This document shows positions 26,976 to 36,132 of a stretch of 49,769 bases of DNA, one piece after another (position 1 is the stretch's first letter; the number at the start of each line of letters is the position of its first letter). The stretch spans positions 1-49,769 of the forward strand of contig JAAWHG010000007.1 in NCBI GenBank assembly GCA_022795735.1. The letters are read 5' to 3'. The DNA is from Oscillospiraceae bacterium. Its GTDB lineage: Bacteria > Bacillota > Clostridia > Oscillospirales > Oscillospiraceae. The position numbers and the translations under genes were made by a program. The notes beneath the pieces were generated by a model. The model had not been told where the DNA came from. It did not search any database and saw only the letters and a list, made by a program, of their open reading frames with translations.

Positions 26976-27446
26976 TCATGTGGTTTTTGGGTAATTTAGT
27001 CCCTGCATCAGGCCGCCCTGCGCCGCACTGGATACGTCGCCCCCCACCACTTGGTCCTGATAGACCAGGAGAGTGGCAAAGTAGCTGTCGGTGGTATCCG
27101 GGTAGTTCTCAACCTCATAGACATAGCGCTTGAGGGTCTTCCCGCTGTAGCGGCAGAGGTCGTAGCCTTGGGATTTCTGCAGTTCATTGTACCGCGCCAG
27201 CACCTCGGGGAGCACCTCGGGGACGCGGACCTCCTGGGTCTCCACCGGGTCGGGGTCCACCTCCCAGCCGAGGGACTGGAGATAGGAGACGCGGTCGTCG
27301 TTACTCTGGACGACGGCGACGCCGCTCTCGGCGCTGTCCTTTTTGGCGGCAGAGCATAGGGCCACCAGTAGGGCGACGATGACGACGACGATCAAGAGGA
27401 TCGTGATTAGCTTTCCTTTGGAGAGCTTTGCGGTCATGACAACCAT
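26976..27446 (-). CDS. DUF4830 domain membrane-anchored protein
   Basis: 156 residues: a membrane anchor (about 12-33, LITILLIVVVIVALLVALCS), then an extracytoplasmic DUF4830-type domain (RVSYLQSLGWEVDPDPVETQ, YNELQKSQGYDLCRYSGKTL, LLVYQDQVVGGDVSSAAQGG). Common in Oscillospiraceae; role unknown. ATG 27446 follows GGAGGAACTTCC. Divergent from the pseudouridine synthase gene. Confidence 0.82.
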   Translation of the reverse strand: MVVMTAKLSKGKLITILLIVVVIVALLVALCSAAKKDSAESGVAVVQSNDDRVSYLQSLGWEVDPDPVETQEVRVPEVLPEVLARYNELQKSQGYDLCRYSGKTLKRYVYEVENYPDTTDSYFATLLVYQDQVVGGDVSSAAQGGLMQGLNYPKTT

Positions 27447-27528
27447 GGAAGTTCCTCCTTCAAATCAGAATTGACTGCTAAAGCCTATTCCAGGAATGGG
27501 ACAAATATGACAAGCGGGGGTGTATGGC

Positions 27529-28236
27529 GTGCAGCGATTGGACAAAAGCCTGTCGGAGGCTGGTGTGGCTTCCAGAAAAGAACTGCGGGCTATGATACGC
27601 GCGGGACGGGTAACGGTGAACGGCGCGGTGGTCCGGGACCCGGAGGCCAGGGTTTCTGAGACCGACGAGCTGGCCGCGGACGGTGAAAAAGTCCGTCGGG
27701 GGACGGTGGTGCTGATGCTGAATAAGCCGGCGGGTTATGTGACCGCCACCGAGGACCCGAAAGAGCGTACTGTAATGGAACTCCTGCCGGAGGCGTACCG
27801 CCGCTTGGGCGTTGTGCCGGTAGGACGTTTGGACAAGGAAACCGAGGGCTTGCTGCTCTTTACCAACGACGGCGCCCTTGCCCACCGGCTGATCTCTCCG
27901 CGTCATGAAGTCCGGAAAGTTTATGAGGCCGAGCACGAGGGAGAGGCAGGGGAGGCCGACGTTGCCGCGTTTCAGGCGGGCCTGACTCTGCGGGACGGGA
28001 CGGTATGCCGCCCGGCGGCGTTGGAGCCGTTGGGGCCGGGACGGAGCCGGGTTACCCTCAGCGAAGGAAAATATCATCAGGTACGCCGGATGCTTGCGTC
28101 CTGCGGACTGCCGGTGACCGGCCTCCGTCGCGTAGCCGAAGGCGGACTCGTGCTGGGGGACCTTCCACTAGGGGGCTGGAGAGAACTGTGTCCGGCGGAA
28201 ATTATCGGGTTGGAAACTGTCCAAAATCGCCAATAG
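27529..28236 (+). CDS. 16S/23S rRNA pseudouridine synthase, RsuA/RluB/E/F family
   Basis: 235 residues: an N-terminal S4 RNA-binding domain (QRLDKSLSEAGVASRKELRA), then the catalytic domain with NKPAGYVTATEDP and the active-site loop VGRLDKETEGLLLFTNDG, whose Asp performs the isomerisation. KYHQVRRMLASCGLPV is the usual C-terminal motif. It converts uridine to pseudouridine in rRNA. GTG 27529 after GGGGGTG is preferred; GTG 27520 is possible. The exact target base cannot be assigned. Confidence 0.9.
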   Translation: MQRLDKSLSEAGVASRKELRAMIRAGRVTVNGAVVRDPEARVSETDELAADGEKVRRGTVVLMLNKPAGYVTATEDPKERTVMELLPEAYRRLGVVPVGRLDKETEGLLLFTNDGALAHRLISPRHEVRKVYEAEHEGEAGEADVAAFQAGLTLRDGTVCRPAALEPLGPGRSRVTLSEGKYHQVRRMLASCGLPVTGLRRVAEGGLVLGDLPLGGWRELCPAEIIGLETVQNRQ

Positions 28237-28323
28237 CGGGCCTGCAAGGGAATGTTTTTTTGATATGCTGGAGTATTTGAACAAAAACCGGGTCGCAAAT
28301 TGAAGTGAATTGTCAAATGCCTC

Positions 28324-28352
28324 TTGAAATATCGACAAATATGGTGTAGAAT
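28324..28352 (+). promoter_or_regulatory. promoter of the cdaR-ftsEX region
   Basis: TTGAAA (28324-28329), 17 nt, TAGAAT (28347-28352), 58 nt upstream of the CdaR-like start. Confidence 0.7.
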
Positions 28353-28409
28353 CTATGTGTATATTTGTGGATTCCGCAGCCGAACGGGACAGGAAGAGGA
28401 GGGCATTGT

Positions 28410-29504
28410 ATGTCCAGTCGTGTATTTCAGAGCGTGATTGTCCAGATGAAGGACGCCGTTGACCGCACCATTGGCGTCATCGACTCGGACGGGCGGGTGG
28501 TATCGTGCAGCGACACCGCTGTCGTCGGGGAGAAGTGGCCGGGGGCTGTCATTCGAATCAACAGCGCGCCCGATTCGGTGGTGGTTGTGGAAAAGAAAAC
28601 CTTTAAGCCCCTTTCGAGTTGGAGCGCCTATTTCGACTACGCAGTCTTCGCCGAAGGGGATGACGATGTGGCGCGGAGCGTCTGCATCATGGCCCATGTG
28701 GCGCTGAGCGGCGCGAAGACTTATTATGAGGAAAAGCACGACAAGGGGACCTTTGTTAAAAATATTATCACCGACAACATCCTTCCCGGCGACATCTATA
28801 TTCGGGCTAAGGAGCTCCATTTTGCTACCGACGTGCAGCGGGCGGTTTTCCTGATCCGGCAGATTGGACGGGCCGACGTGGCGGTGCTGGACGTCCTGCA
28901 AAATATGTTCAACGACAAGCAACAGGATTTTGTGCTGAGCATCAACGAGACTGACATCGCGGTGGTCAAGCAGGTTCCGGTCAACATCGAGACCGCCGAG
29001 CTCATTAAGATTGCCCAGTCGGTGGAGGATACCCTGAAGGCCGAACTCTTCATCAAGACGGCCATTGGTATTGGCACCGTCGCGGGGCATCTTCGGGAGT
29101 TGGCCGACGCCTACAAGGAGGCCCAGGTGGCCATTGAGGTGGGCAAGGTCTTCGATACGGAGAAGAGTATCCTCAGTTATGAGAATTTGGGCATCGGCCG
29201 GTTGATTTATCAGCTGCCCACCACGCTCTGCGAAATCTTCCTCTCCGAGGTCTTTAAGAAAAATTCGATTGACTCCCTTGACCAGGAGACTTTGTTTACC
29301 ATCAACAAGTTTTTTGAGAACAATTTAAACGTTTCTGAAACCTCCAGAAAGCTCTTTGTCCACCGTAATACCCTGGTTTACCGCTTGGAGAAGATTAAGA
29401 AGCTGACCGGCCTGGACCTGCGGGAGTTTGACCACGCCATTATTTTCAAGGTGGCGTTGATGGTTAAGAAATACTTGGTGTCCAGAGAAAATAGAATGAT
29501 ATAA
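28410..29504 (+). CDS. CdaR/PucR-type transcriptional regulator
   Basis: 364 residues. The N-terminal sensory part (about 1-120) has a sugar-diacid-recognition look (DAVDRTIGVIDSDGRVVSCS). A central GGDEF-like CdaR domain follows, then a C-terminal PucR helix-turn-helix (NKFFENNLNVSETSRKLFVH, RNTLVYRLEKIKKLTGLDLR). Such a regulator commonly precedes ftsE-ftsX in Clostridia; whether it controls division genes is unknown. ATG 28410 follows GAGGAGGG. The ftsE start is 12 nt downstream, so the genes form one transcript. Confidence 0.85.
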   Translation: MSSRVFQSVIVQMKDAVDRTIGVIDSDGRVVSCSDTAVVGEKWPGAVIRINSAPDSVVVVEKKTFKPLSSWSAYFDYAVFAEGDDDVARSVCIMAHVALSGAKTYYEEKHDKGTFVKNIITDNILPGDIYIRAKELHFATDVQRAVFLIRQIGRADVAVLDVLQNMFNDKQQDFVLSINETDIAVVKQVPVNIETAELIKIAQSVEDTLKAELFIKTAIGIGTVAGHLRELADAYKEAQVAIEVGKVFDTEKSILSYENLGIGRLIYQLPTTLCEIFLSEVFKKNSIDSLDQETLFTINKFFENNLNVSETSRKLFVHRNTLVYRLEKIKKLTGLDLREFDHAIIFKVALMVKKYLVSRENRMI

Positions 29505-29516
29505 CGGTGAAGACAC

Positions 29517-30192
<676 letters not shown>

Positions 30193-30206
<14 letters not shown>

Positions 30207-31080
30207 TTTCGGATACCTCCTCCGCGAGGGGGTGCGCGGCGTATTTCTCCACGGGTTTATGTCCTTTGCCGCCATCTGTGTTACGGTGGCCTGCCTGATT
30301 ATCGTGGGCAGCTTCAGCCTGATTCTGTACAATCTGGGACTGATGATTCGGGACTTGGAGCAGGAGAATGAAATGCTGATCTACATCGACGAGACCTACC
30401 CCGAAGCCGAGGCCAAAAGCGTCGGCTCGCAGATCAACATGATTTCCAACGTGCGGAAAGCGGAGTTTGTTTCCCGTGAACAGGCGCTGGCCGACTTCGT
30501 CGAGGAGCAGGGGGACCCCACCATGTTCCAGGGACTGGAGGCCGATACCTTCCGCGACCGTTTTGTGGTTACGATGGAGGACAACAGCCTGATGCGGGAG
30601 ACCGAGACGGAGATTCGCAGCATCGAGGGGGTGGCCGACGTGGTGGCCCATTATGAGATCGCCGAGGGCTTCAGTACGGTGCAGCGGGTGCTCAACATCG
30701 CGTCGGTGGCCATTATCGCGGTGCTGCTGGTGGTGTCGCTGCTCATAATCTCCAACACGGTCAAGCTGGTCATGTACGACCGCAAGGAGGAGATTGCCAT
30801 CATGCGCATGGTGGGCGCGACCAACAGCTTCATTCGCTTGCCCTTTGTGGTGCAGGGATTTCTGCTAGGTATCATTGCCGCCGCAGTCGCGTTCTTTTTG
30901 GAATGGGGTCTCTACGACCTGTTCTCCGCCAAGATTGCCAGCATTGACACCATGCGGCTGGTCTCCATGGTTCCTTTCCAGGATGTGCTGATTGTGATGG
31001 TGATTTTTTATGCGGTCACCGGATTTTGCGTCGGTGTGTTCGGCAGCTTGATGTCCATCCGTAAGTTCCTGAAGGTTTGA
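30193..31080 (+). CDS. ftsX: cell division protein FtsX
   Basis: 295 residues: first membrane helix about 18-40, a large extracytoplasmic loop (about 45-165; NEMLIYIDETYPEAEAKSVG), then three helices in the FtsX-type permease domain (VLNIASVAIIAVLLVVSLLI; REEIAIMRMVGATN-like KEEIAIMRMVGATNSFIRLP; VPFQDVLIVMVIFYAVTGF). It partners FtsE. ATG 30193 lies inside the end of ftsE, so translation is coupled. Confidence 0.94.
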
Positions 31081-31100
31081 TTGCCGGCATACGTTTAGGT

Positions 31101-31129
31101 GAAAAAGCGAGTTTTGCGGCAGCTTTTTC
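31101..31129 (+). terminator. weak hairpin after ftsX
   Basis: GAAAAAGC (31101-31108) pairs with GCTTTTTC (31122-31129) around a 13-nt loop, ending in its own T-run. Plausible partial terminator between ftsX and the M23 gene. Confidence 0.45.
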
Positions 31130-31171
31130 GTTCCGATTTGCACCGGGTGCCGCCCTGGTATGGTGATAATG

Positions 31172-32449
31172 ATGAAAAAACGAAAACTGATGGTTTCGGT
31201 TGTGGCAGCGGTACTGGCGGTGCTGCTGGCCGGGGGGCTGCTCTTTAACGCTATTATTGTCCTCACCCACGCCGCGTCTTCGTCGGCCCTCAAGCAGCAG
31301 ATCAGCAACCTGAAGGATCAGGCCGACCAGATTGCCATCAAGCAGGATGAGCTGAGCCAGCAGATTGCACAGAATAAGTCAGACACCGAGGATGTGGTGA
31401 GTAAAAAGGCTAATATCGATCAGCAGATGGAGCTGACCCGCCAGCAGATCGAAAACCTCAACGCCCAAATTCAGCAATATAACCTGATGATTGCCGCCAA
31501 GCAGGACGAGCTGGAGGCGACCCAGTTGGAGGAGGAGCGGCTGAACCAGCAGTATAAGTTGCGCCTCCGGAGTATGGAGGAGTCGGGCGATATTTCTTAT
31601 TGGTCGATTCTGTTCAGTTCCAGCAGCTTCACCGACCTGTTGGGCAGGGTTGACATGATCTCCGAGATCGCGGAGGCCGACCAGAAGATGATCGAGGAGA
31701 TTCAGACGGTCGCTGCCGAGATTGAGGAGGCCCGTAACGAGATCGAGGAGGATCGGGCCGACTTGGAGAGCGTCAAGGCCCAGCTTGCTGTGTTGGAGGA
31801 GCAGCTGACTGGTCAGCGGGCTGAAGCTGACGGTATTATTACCGAGCTGGCCTCCAAGCAGGGAGAGCTGGAGATGGATGCCGCGACCTATAAGGCCATG
31901 CGGGAGCAGGTAAGACAGCAAATACTGGATACGCAGGCTGCGTATGAGAAGGCGCTGGCTGACGAAGAGGCCGCGCGGAAAATTGCCGAGGCGAGAAAGA
32001 AAGCGGAGGCGAACCAGAAACCCAAACCTTCGGCCAGCGTGTCGGGCGGCGGAAATTCCAGCGGCTTTATGCACCCCTTGGGCGGCGGCGGTTATGTCAG
32101 CCAGAGCTATGGTTACCGCGAGCATCCAATTTATGGTTACTATGCGATGCACTACGGTGTGGACATCGCTGCAGGGCGGGGGACGCCTATCTACGCCACC
32201 AAGAGCGGCACTGTGACCGGTGCGACCTACAGTGAGGTCAACGGATACTATGTGACCATTAACCATAATGACGGCTACGCCAGCACTTACGCCCACATGA
32301 CAAACTATATTGTCAGCCCCGGCGAGACGGTGAGTAAGGGACAGGTGATCGGTTACGTGGGAGACAGCGGCTGGGCTACCGGCGCGCATCTGCACTTTGA
32401 GCTGATGTATGGCGGCGCCAACGTAAACCCAATGGAGTATGTCGGCTAA
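31172..32449 (+). CDS. EnvC-like murein hydrolase activator / M23 peptidase
   Basis: About 425 residues: signal anchor (about 5-30), long coiled coil (about 38-260; KQQISNLKDQADQIAIKQDE, EQLTGQRAEADGIITELASK), linker, and a C-terminal LytM domain with HYGVDIAAGRGTPIYA, NHNDGYASTYAHM and GAHLHFEL (zinc ligands H, D, H). All zinc ligands are present, so it may itself be an active endopeptidase, like PcsB/CwlO-type partners of FtsEX rather than the degenerate EnvC. Several ATGs precede it in frame (31160, 31169); 31172 is chosen because MKKRK starts a normal signal. Confidence 0.9.
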   Translation: MKKRKLMVSVVAAVLAVLLAGGLLFNAIIVLTHAASSSALKQQISNLKDQADQIAIKQDELSQQIAQNKSDTEDVVSKKANIDQQMELTRQQIENLNAQIQQYNLMIAAKQDELEATQLEEERLNQQYKLRLRSMEESGDISYWSILFSSSSFTDLLGRVDMISEIAEADQKMIEEIQTVAAEIEEARNEIEEDRADLESVKAQLAVLEEQLTGQRAEADGIITELASKQGELEMDAATYKAMREQVRQQILDTQAAYEKALADEEAARKIAEARKKAEANQKPKPSASVSGGGNSSGFMHPLGGGGYVSQSYGYREHPIYGYYAMHYGVDIAAGRGTPIYATKSGTVTGATYSEVNGYYVTINHNDGYASTYAHMTNYIVSPGETVSKGQVIGYVGDSGWATGAHLHFELMYGGANVNPMEYVG

Positions 32450-32460
32450 ATATCCTTTTT

Positions 32461-32489
32461 GGGGCGGACGTCGCCGTCCGCCCCATTTT
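32461..32489 (+). terminator. terminator between M23 and S41 peptidase genes
   Basis: GGGGCGGACG (32461-32470), TCGC loop, CGTCCGCCCC (32475-32484), then ATTTTT. It begins 11 nt after the M23 stop, so the next gene depends on read-through or another promoter. Confidence 0.88.
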
Positions 32490-32510
32490 TGCAAAAAGCT
32501 CGGAGGATAT

Positions 32511-33707
32511 GTGAAATTGAAATGGATTTTAAATGGGCTGGCGCTGCTGGCCCTGATGGTTACCACGGCTGTTGTTACCTTCAGTGTAACGTTGTACGCG
32601 ATGGGCGGCAATTCGGAAAATCCGGCTGCCGTCAAGATAGAAGAAATCCGCCGGTATCTGGACGTTTTTTTTATTGACGACTATGATGAGGCGGCGGTTT
32701 TGGAGGCTGCGGAGGCGGCAATGGGAGATGCAGCGGCGGAGGCCATGTTGGAGGCAACCGGCGACGAGTGGAGCCATTATGTCAGCGCGGCGGACTATCA
32801 GAGCGCCTATGAGCGGAGCGAAAACGCCTATGTGGGCATTGGCGTGACCATAGAGAATGAGACAAGTCAGGGCTTTACCGTCCGGGAGGTTGCGCCGGGC
32901 GGCCCCGCCGATCTCGGCGGCGTTCTGCCGGGCGATGTGCTGGTGGCGGTAGAAGGCAAACCGGTTTTAGAGCTGGGAAAAGAGGGGACTGTGGACTGTG
33001 TCGTGGGAGAGGCCGGTACGGAAGTGACGGTGACCTTTCTGCGCGGCGGGGAAACGCTGGAGTTGACTCTGACCAGAGCAAGTATTGTCACTACGGTAGC
33101 ATCGCTGGAGATGGTGGATGGCGTAGGCCTGATTACCATTAAAAATTTTGAACGGCATGCCGCCGAGCAGGCGTTGGCGGCCATTGAATCGGCTCTTGCG
33201 CAGGATGCGTCGGCGTTAATTTTCGACGTCCGCAATGACCCGGGAGGCTATGCGGATGAGATGGTGGCCATTTTGGACCGGCTGCTGCCGGAAGGGATTC
33301 TGTTTCAGAGTAGGGACTATGCCGGAAGGGAAGAGGAGGAACGCTCCGACGCTGTCTGCGTTGACCTGCCGATGGCGGTGTTGGTCAACGGGGAGAGCTA
33401 CAGCGCGGCGGAGTTCTTCGCTGCGGCGTTACAGGAATACGGCGCGGCCCAAATAGTGGGTGAGCAAACTTATGGCAAGGGAAACTTTCAATATGAATTT
33501 CCGCTGTCCGACGGCTCTGCTGTCTGGCTCTCGGCGGGGAAATACTATACCCCCAACGGCGTCAGCCTGGCGGGGGTGGGGATTACGCCGGATATTGTGG
33601 TAGAGCTGGACGATGAGCAGTTTTACAAGCTCTATTTCGACCAGCTTCCGCTAGAGGAGGACGACCAGATACAGGCGGCCTTAGAGGCGGTATGGGAATC
33701 GCCATAA
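32511..33707 (+). CDS. S41 family C-terminal processing peptidase (CtpA/CtpB-like)
   Basis: 398 residues: a membrane anchor (about 6-30), N-terminal dimerisation helices, a PDZ domain (GFTVREVAPGGPADLGGVLP, about 118-190) and the protease core with VLVNGESYSAAEFFAAAL (catalytic Ser) and GEQTYGKGNFQ (catalytic Lys), followed by GKYYTPNGVSLAGVGITPD. It is secreted and degrades or processes envelope proteins; CtpB acts in the sigma-K checkpoint of Bacillus and CtpA on hydrolases in other species. GTG 32511 follows GGAGG; an upstream in-frame ATG (32439) would read through the terminator hairpin and is rejected. Confidence 0.92.
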   Translation: MKLKWILNGLALLALMVTTAVVTFSVTLYAMGGNSENPAAVKIEEIRRYLDVFFIDDYDEAAVLEAAEAAMGDAAAEAMLEATGDEWSHYVSAADYQSAYERSENAYVGIGVTIENETSQGFTVREVAPGGPADLGGVLPGDVLVAVEGKPVLELGKEGTVDCVVGEAGTEVTVTFLRGGETLELTLTRASIVTTVASLEMVDGVGLITIKNFERHAAEQALAAIESALAQDASALIFDVRNDPGGYADEMVAILDRLLPEGILFQSRDYAGREEEERSDAVCVDLPMAVLVNGESYSAAEFFAAALQEYGAAQIVGEQTYGKGNFQYEFPLSDGSAVWLSAGKYYTPNGVSLAGVGITPDIVVELDDEQFYKLYFDQLPLEEDDQIQAALEAVWESP

Positions 33708-33712
33708 TGTCC

Positions 33713-33741
33713 TTGACAGCGGAAGATGCTTTTACTATAAT
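33713..33741 (+). promoter_or_regulatory. consensus sigma-A promoter of greA-lysS
   Basis: TTGACA (33713-33718), 17 nt, TATAAT (33736-33741): an exact consensus match, 35 nt upstream of greA. Confidence 0.92.
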
Positions 33742-33775
33742 GCCCGTGATAATATAAGGAAAGGAAACGTCGATC

Positions 33776-34264
33776 ATGGCAAAGGAATATAAATTGAGCA
33801 GCACCCGGCTCCACGAGCTGGAGGAGGAGCTGCATTATCTGAAGACCACCCGGGAGAAGGAGGTCGCGGAGCATCTGAAAGAGGCGCGCAGCTTTGGCGA
33901 CCTCTCGGAGAACAGCGAATACGACGAGGCGAAAAACGAGCAGGCCAAGCTGTATGGACGTATTGCGGAAGTGGAAAATATTTTGGCCCATGCGGTGCTT
34001 ATCGACGACGGGGCGGAGGAGGCCACCGGGCACATCGGTCTTGGCTGTTCGGTCAAGGTCCGTTATGAGGAAGACGGAGAGGAAATTGAGGAGGACTATG
34101 AGATCGTCGGTTCCCAGGAGGCCAACCCGATGGCAGGGCGCATCTCAGACGATTCTCCCTTTGGCCGCGCCGTGATGGGCCATGCGGAGGGCGACATCGT
34201 GGAGGTGGACGCGCCGGCCGGCTCAATGCGGTACACCATTGTCTCGGTAGAAAAGAAAAGCTGA
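33776..34264 (+). CDS. greA: transcription elongation factor GreA
   Basis: 162 residues. The N-terminal coiled coil starts STRLHELEEELHYLKTTREK and carries the conserved acidic tip GDLSENSEYDEAKNEQ. The C-terminal FKBP-like domain ends SPFGRAVMGHAEGDIVEVDA. It rescues backtracked RNA polymerase by stimulating transcript cleavage. It is 12 nt upstream of lysS, a pairing frequent in Firmicutes. Confidence 0.96.
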   Translation: MAKEYKLSSTRLHELEEELHYLKTTREKEVAEHLKEARSFGDLSENSEYDEAKNEQAKLYGRIAEVENILAHAVLIDDGAEEATGHIGLGCSVKVRYEEDGEEIEEDYEIVGSQEANPMAGRISDDSPFGRAVMGHAEGDIVEVDAPAGSMRYTIVSVEKKS

Positions 34265-34276
34265 GGAGGCGGAAAT

Positions 34277-35773
34277 ATGGCAGAAGAAAAAAACACGCCT
34301 GAGGTCTCCTACGGAGACCAGGTGCGCATCCGAAGAGAAAAATTGGCGCAGCTCCAGCAGGAGGGACATGACCCGTTTCAACTGACGAGGTTTGTGGCAG
34401 ATACCACCAGCGCAGCCATCAAGGAAAACTTTGAGGCGATGGAAGGGAAACCGGTTACCGTCGCGGGCCGGCTGATGAGCAAGCGCGGCATGGGCAAGGT
34501 CAGCTTCTGCGACCTCCAGGACAAGGAGGGCCGCATTCAGCTCTATGTCCGCCGCGACGAGGTGGACGAGGCAGAATACAACCGGTTCAAGAAGTATGAC
34601 ATCGGTGACATCGTCGGGGTAGAGGGGACGGCGTTCCGCACCCAGCGGGGGGAGATCAGCGTCCGCGCCGGGAAGGTCACCTTACTGAGTAAGGCCCTGC
34701 TGCCTCTGCCGGAGAAATTCCATGGTCTGACCGACCGGGAAACCCGCTACCGTCAGCGTTATGTCGATTTGATTGTCAACCCTGAGGTGCGGCGGAATTT
34801 TGAGCTTCGCTCCAAATTTATCAAGCATGTCAGAGATTTCATGGATGGGCGAGGATATATGGAGGTGGAGACGCCGGTTCTAAATACCATCTCTGGCGGC
34901 GCGACCGCGCGTCCCTTTGTCACCCATCACAATACGCTGGATATCGACATGTACATGCGCATCGCCACGGAGCTGCCGCTGAAGCGGCTGATCGTGGGCG
35001 GCATGGACCGTGTATATGAGATCGGTCGTATCTTCCGCAACGAGGGAATGGACCCCAAGCATAACCCAGAGTTTACCACCATTGAGCTTTATCAGGCTTA
35101 CGCCGACTTCAACGATATGATGGACCTCTTCGAGGACCTGTTGACCTCGGCGGCCCAGAAGCTTCTGGGGACCTACGAGGTGGAGTGGCAGGGCGAGAAA
35201 ATTGATCTCAAGCCGGGCTGGCCGCGCCTGCCGATGCATGAGGCGGTCAAGCAGTACACGGGCCTGGACTTCATGGCGATAACCTCCGATGCGGAAGCGG
35301 TGGCCGCTGCAAAGGGAGTTGGCGTGGAGCTGCCCGAGACGGCCGACCCCACGTGGGGCAACGCCCTTTACGAGGTTTTTGATCAACGAGTCGAAGAAAA
35401 GCTGATTCAGCCGACCTTTATCACGATGCACCCGGTAGATGTGTCGCCGTTGGCCAAGCGAAGCACGAAGGATGCGCGGCTGACCGAACGCTTCGAGCTG
35501 TTTATCTGTCACAGTGAGATGGGCAATGCGTTCTCTGAGCTCAACGACCCCATCGATCAGCGCGGCCGGTTCCAAAAACAGGTGGAGCTGCGTGACAAGG
35601 GGGACGATGAGGCTGGTATGATGGATGAGGATTTCCTGACGGCGCTGGAATATGGTATGCCGCCAACAGGAGGTCTGGGAATTGGAATCGACCGCTGTGT
35701 TATGCTCCTGACGGGGGCGGACTCCATCCGGGATGTCATTCTCTTCCCGACGATGAAGCCGGTGGGGGACTGA
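34277..35773 (+). CDS. lysS: lysyl-tRNA synthetase, class II
   Basis: 498 residues: OB-fold anticodon domain (VTVAGRLMSKRGMGKVSFCD, about 57-150), class II motif 1 region (TRYRQRYVDLIVNPEVRRNF), motif 2 YEIGRIFRNEGMDPKHNPEF, and motif 3 TGGLGIGIDRCVMLL. It charges tRNA-Lys. ATG 34277 follows GAGGAGG. Intact at its 3' end; the next 350 nt are the boundary with accessory DNA. Confidence 0.97.
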   Translation: MAEEKNTPEVSYGDQVRIRREKLAQLQQEGHDPFQLTRFVADTTSAAIKENFEAMEGKPVTVAGRLMSKRGMGKVSFCDLQDKEGRIQLYVRRDEVDEAEYNRFKKYDIGDIVGVEGTAFRTQRGEISVRAGKVTLLSKALLPLPEKFHGLTDRETRYRQRYVDLIVNPEVRRNFELRSKFIKHVRDFMDGRGYMEVETPVLNTISGGATARPFVTHHNTLDIDMYMRIATELPLKRLIVGGMDRVYEIGRIFRNEGMDPKHNPEFTTIELYQAYADFNDMMDLFEDLLTSAAQKLLGTYEVEWQGEKIDLKPGWPRLPMHEAVKQYTGLDFMAITSDAEAVAAAKGVGVELPETADPTWGNALYEVFDQRVEEKLIQPTFITMHPVDVSPLAKRSTKDARLTERFELFICHSEMGNAFSELNDPIDQRGRFQKQVELRDKGDDEAGMMDEDFLTALEYGMPPTGGLGIGIDRCVMLLTGADSIRDVILFPTMKPVGD

Positions 35774-35785
35774 TTTTCATAAAAT

Positions 35786-35833
35786 ACACAATATATAGTG
35801 TTTTCTTGAGCAGACAGATACTGTATATTGTGG
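35786..35833. promoter_or_regulatory. tandem NrdR operator boxes
   Basis: Box 1 at 35786-35801 (ACACAATATATAGTGT) matches the NrdR consensus acaCwATATaTwGtgt at every position. Box 2 at 35818-35833 (ATACTGTATATTGTGG) matches at 13 of 16. Start-to-start distance is 32 bp, about three helical turns, as in known NrdR sites. NrdR represses ribonucleotide reductase operons when dATP is high. No nrd gene follows directly; nrdD starts 7.1 kb downstream. The two boxes also form an imperfect inverted repeat. Confidence 0.75.
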
Positions 35834-35854
35834 TGCGAAAAAGAGCGATTTTTA

Positions 35855-35874
35855 TTTTACCCCAGTTTTACCCC
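35855..35874. repeat. two direct TTTTACCCC repeats, possible integrase arm sites
   Basis: TTTTACCCC at 35855-35863 and 35866-35874, 11 bp apart, about 0.9 kb beyond the stop of the tyrosine integrase. Short tandem repeats of this kind often serve as arm-type integrase sites near phage and ICE ends. Inference only. Confidence 0.35.
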
Positions 35875-36010
35875 ATTTCATTTCAAGACCCCAAGACCAC
35901 TCTAATGAAAACAGGACTTGTTTCTTAGAATGTAACTTCATAGCTGGTCAGTAAAATATGCAAAAAAGTTGAAATGTATTTTTTTGGATAAATCGTAGAT
36001 CCTTTGTTTT

Positions 36011-36113
36011 GCAGTTTTTCAGCGATGGGTTTTATCTCATACTGGGTATGTTATCAGAGTTAAAGAATACCCAGAGTAGAGATAGAATCCATCGCTGGAA
36101 ACTGCGTTTTTTA
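36011..36113 (+). ncRNA. long structured inverted repeat with T-run
   Basis: The outer arm 36011-36038 pairs with 36079-36105 over about 27 bp with three or four defects (core CAGCGATGG / CCATCGCTG, and TATCTC / GAGATA). An inner stem CTGGGTA (36042-36048) / TACCCAG (36068-36074) sits inside it. A TTTTTT run follows at once, then AAGGAG and ATG 36133. It could be a leader RNA with terminator, or DNA structure at an element end. No known riboswitch consensus was recognised. Confidence 0.5.
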
Positions 36114-36132
36114 TTTGCCAGGTAAGGAGACT

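Noticed and set aside
32439..32510. Longer start for the S41 peptidase at 32439
   Set aside because: It would place a terminator hairpin inside the coding region and a hydrophilic extension before the membrane anchor.
31379..32635. Leftward 418-codon frame opposite the M23 peptidase
   Set aside because: Leu/Gly/His-rich antisense product of a coiled-coil gene; no RBS, no domain.
35786..35833. lysS terminator formed by the inverted repeat
   Set aside because: The arms are AT-rich with an 18-20 nt loop and no T-run follows; exact NrdR consensus and spacing explain the dyad better.
35855..35874. CRISPR array
   Set aside because: Only two 9-bp copies with a 2-bp gap; no spacers or cas genes.
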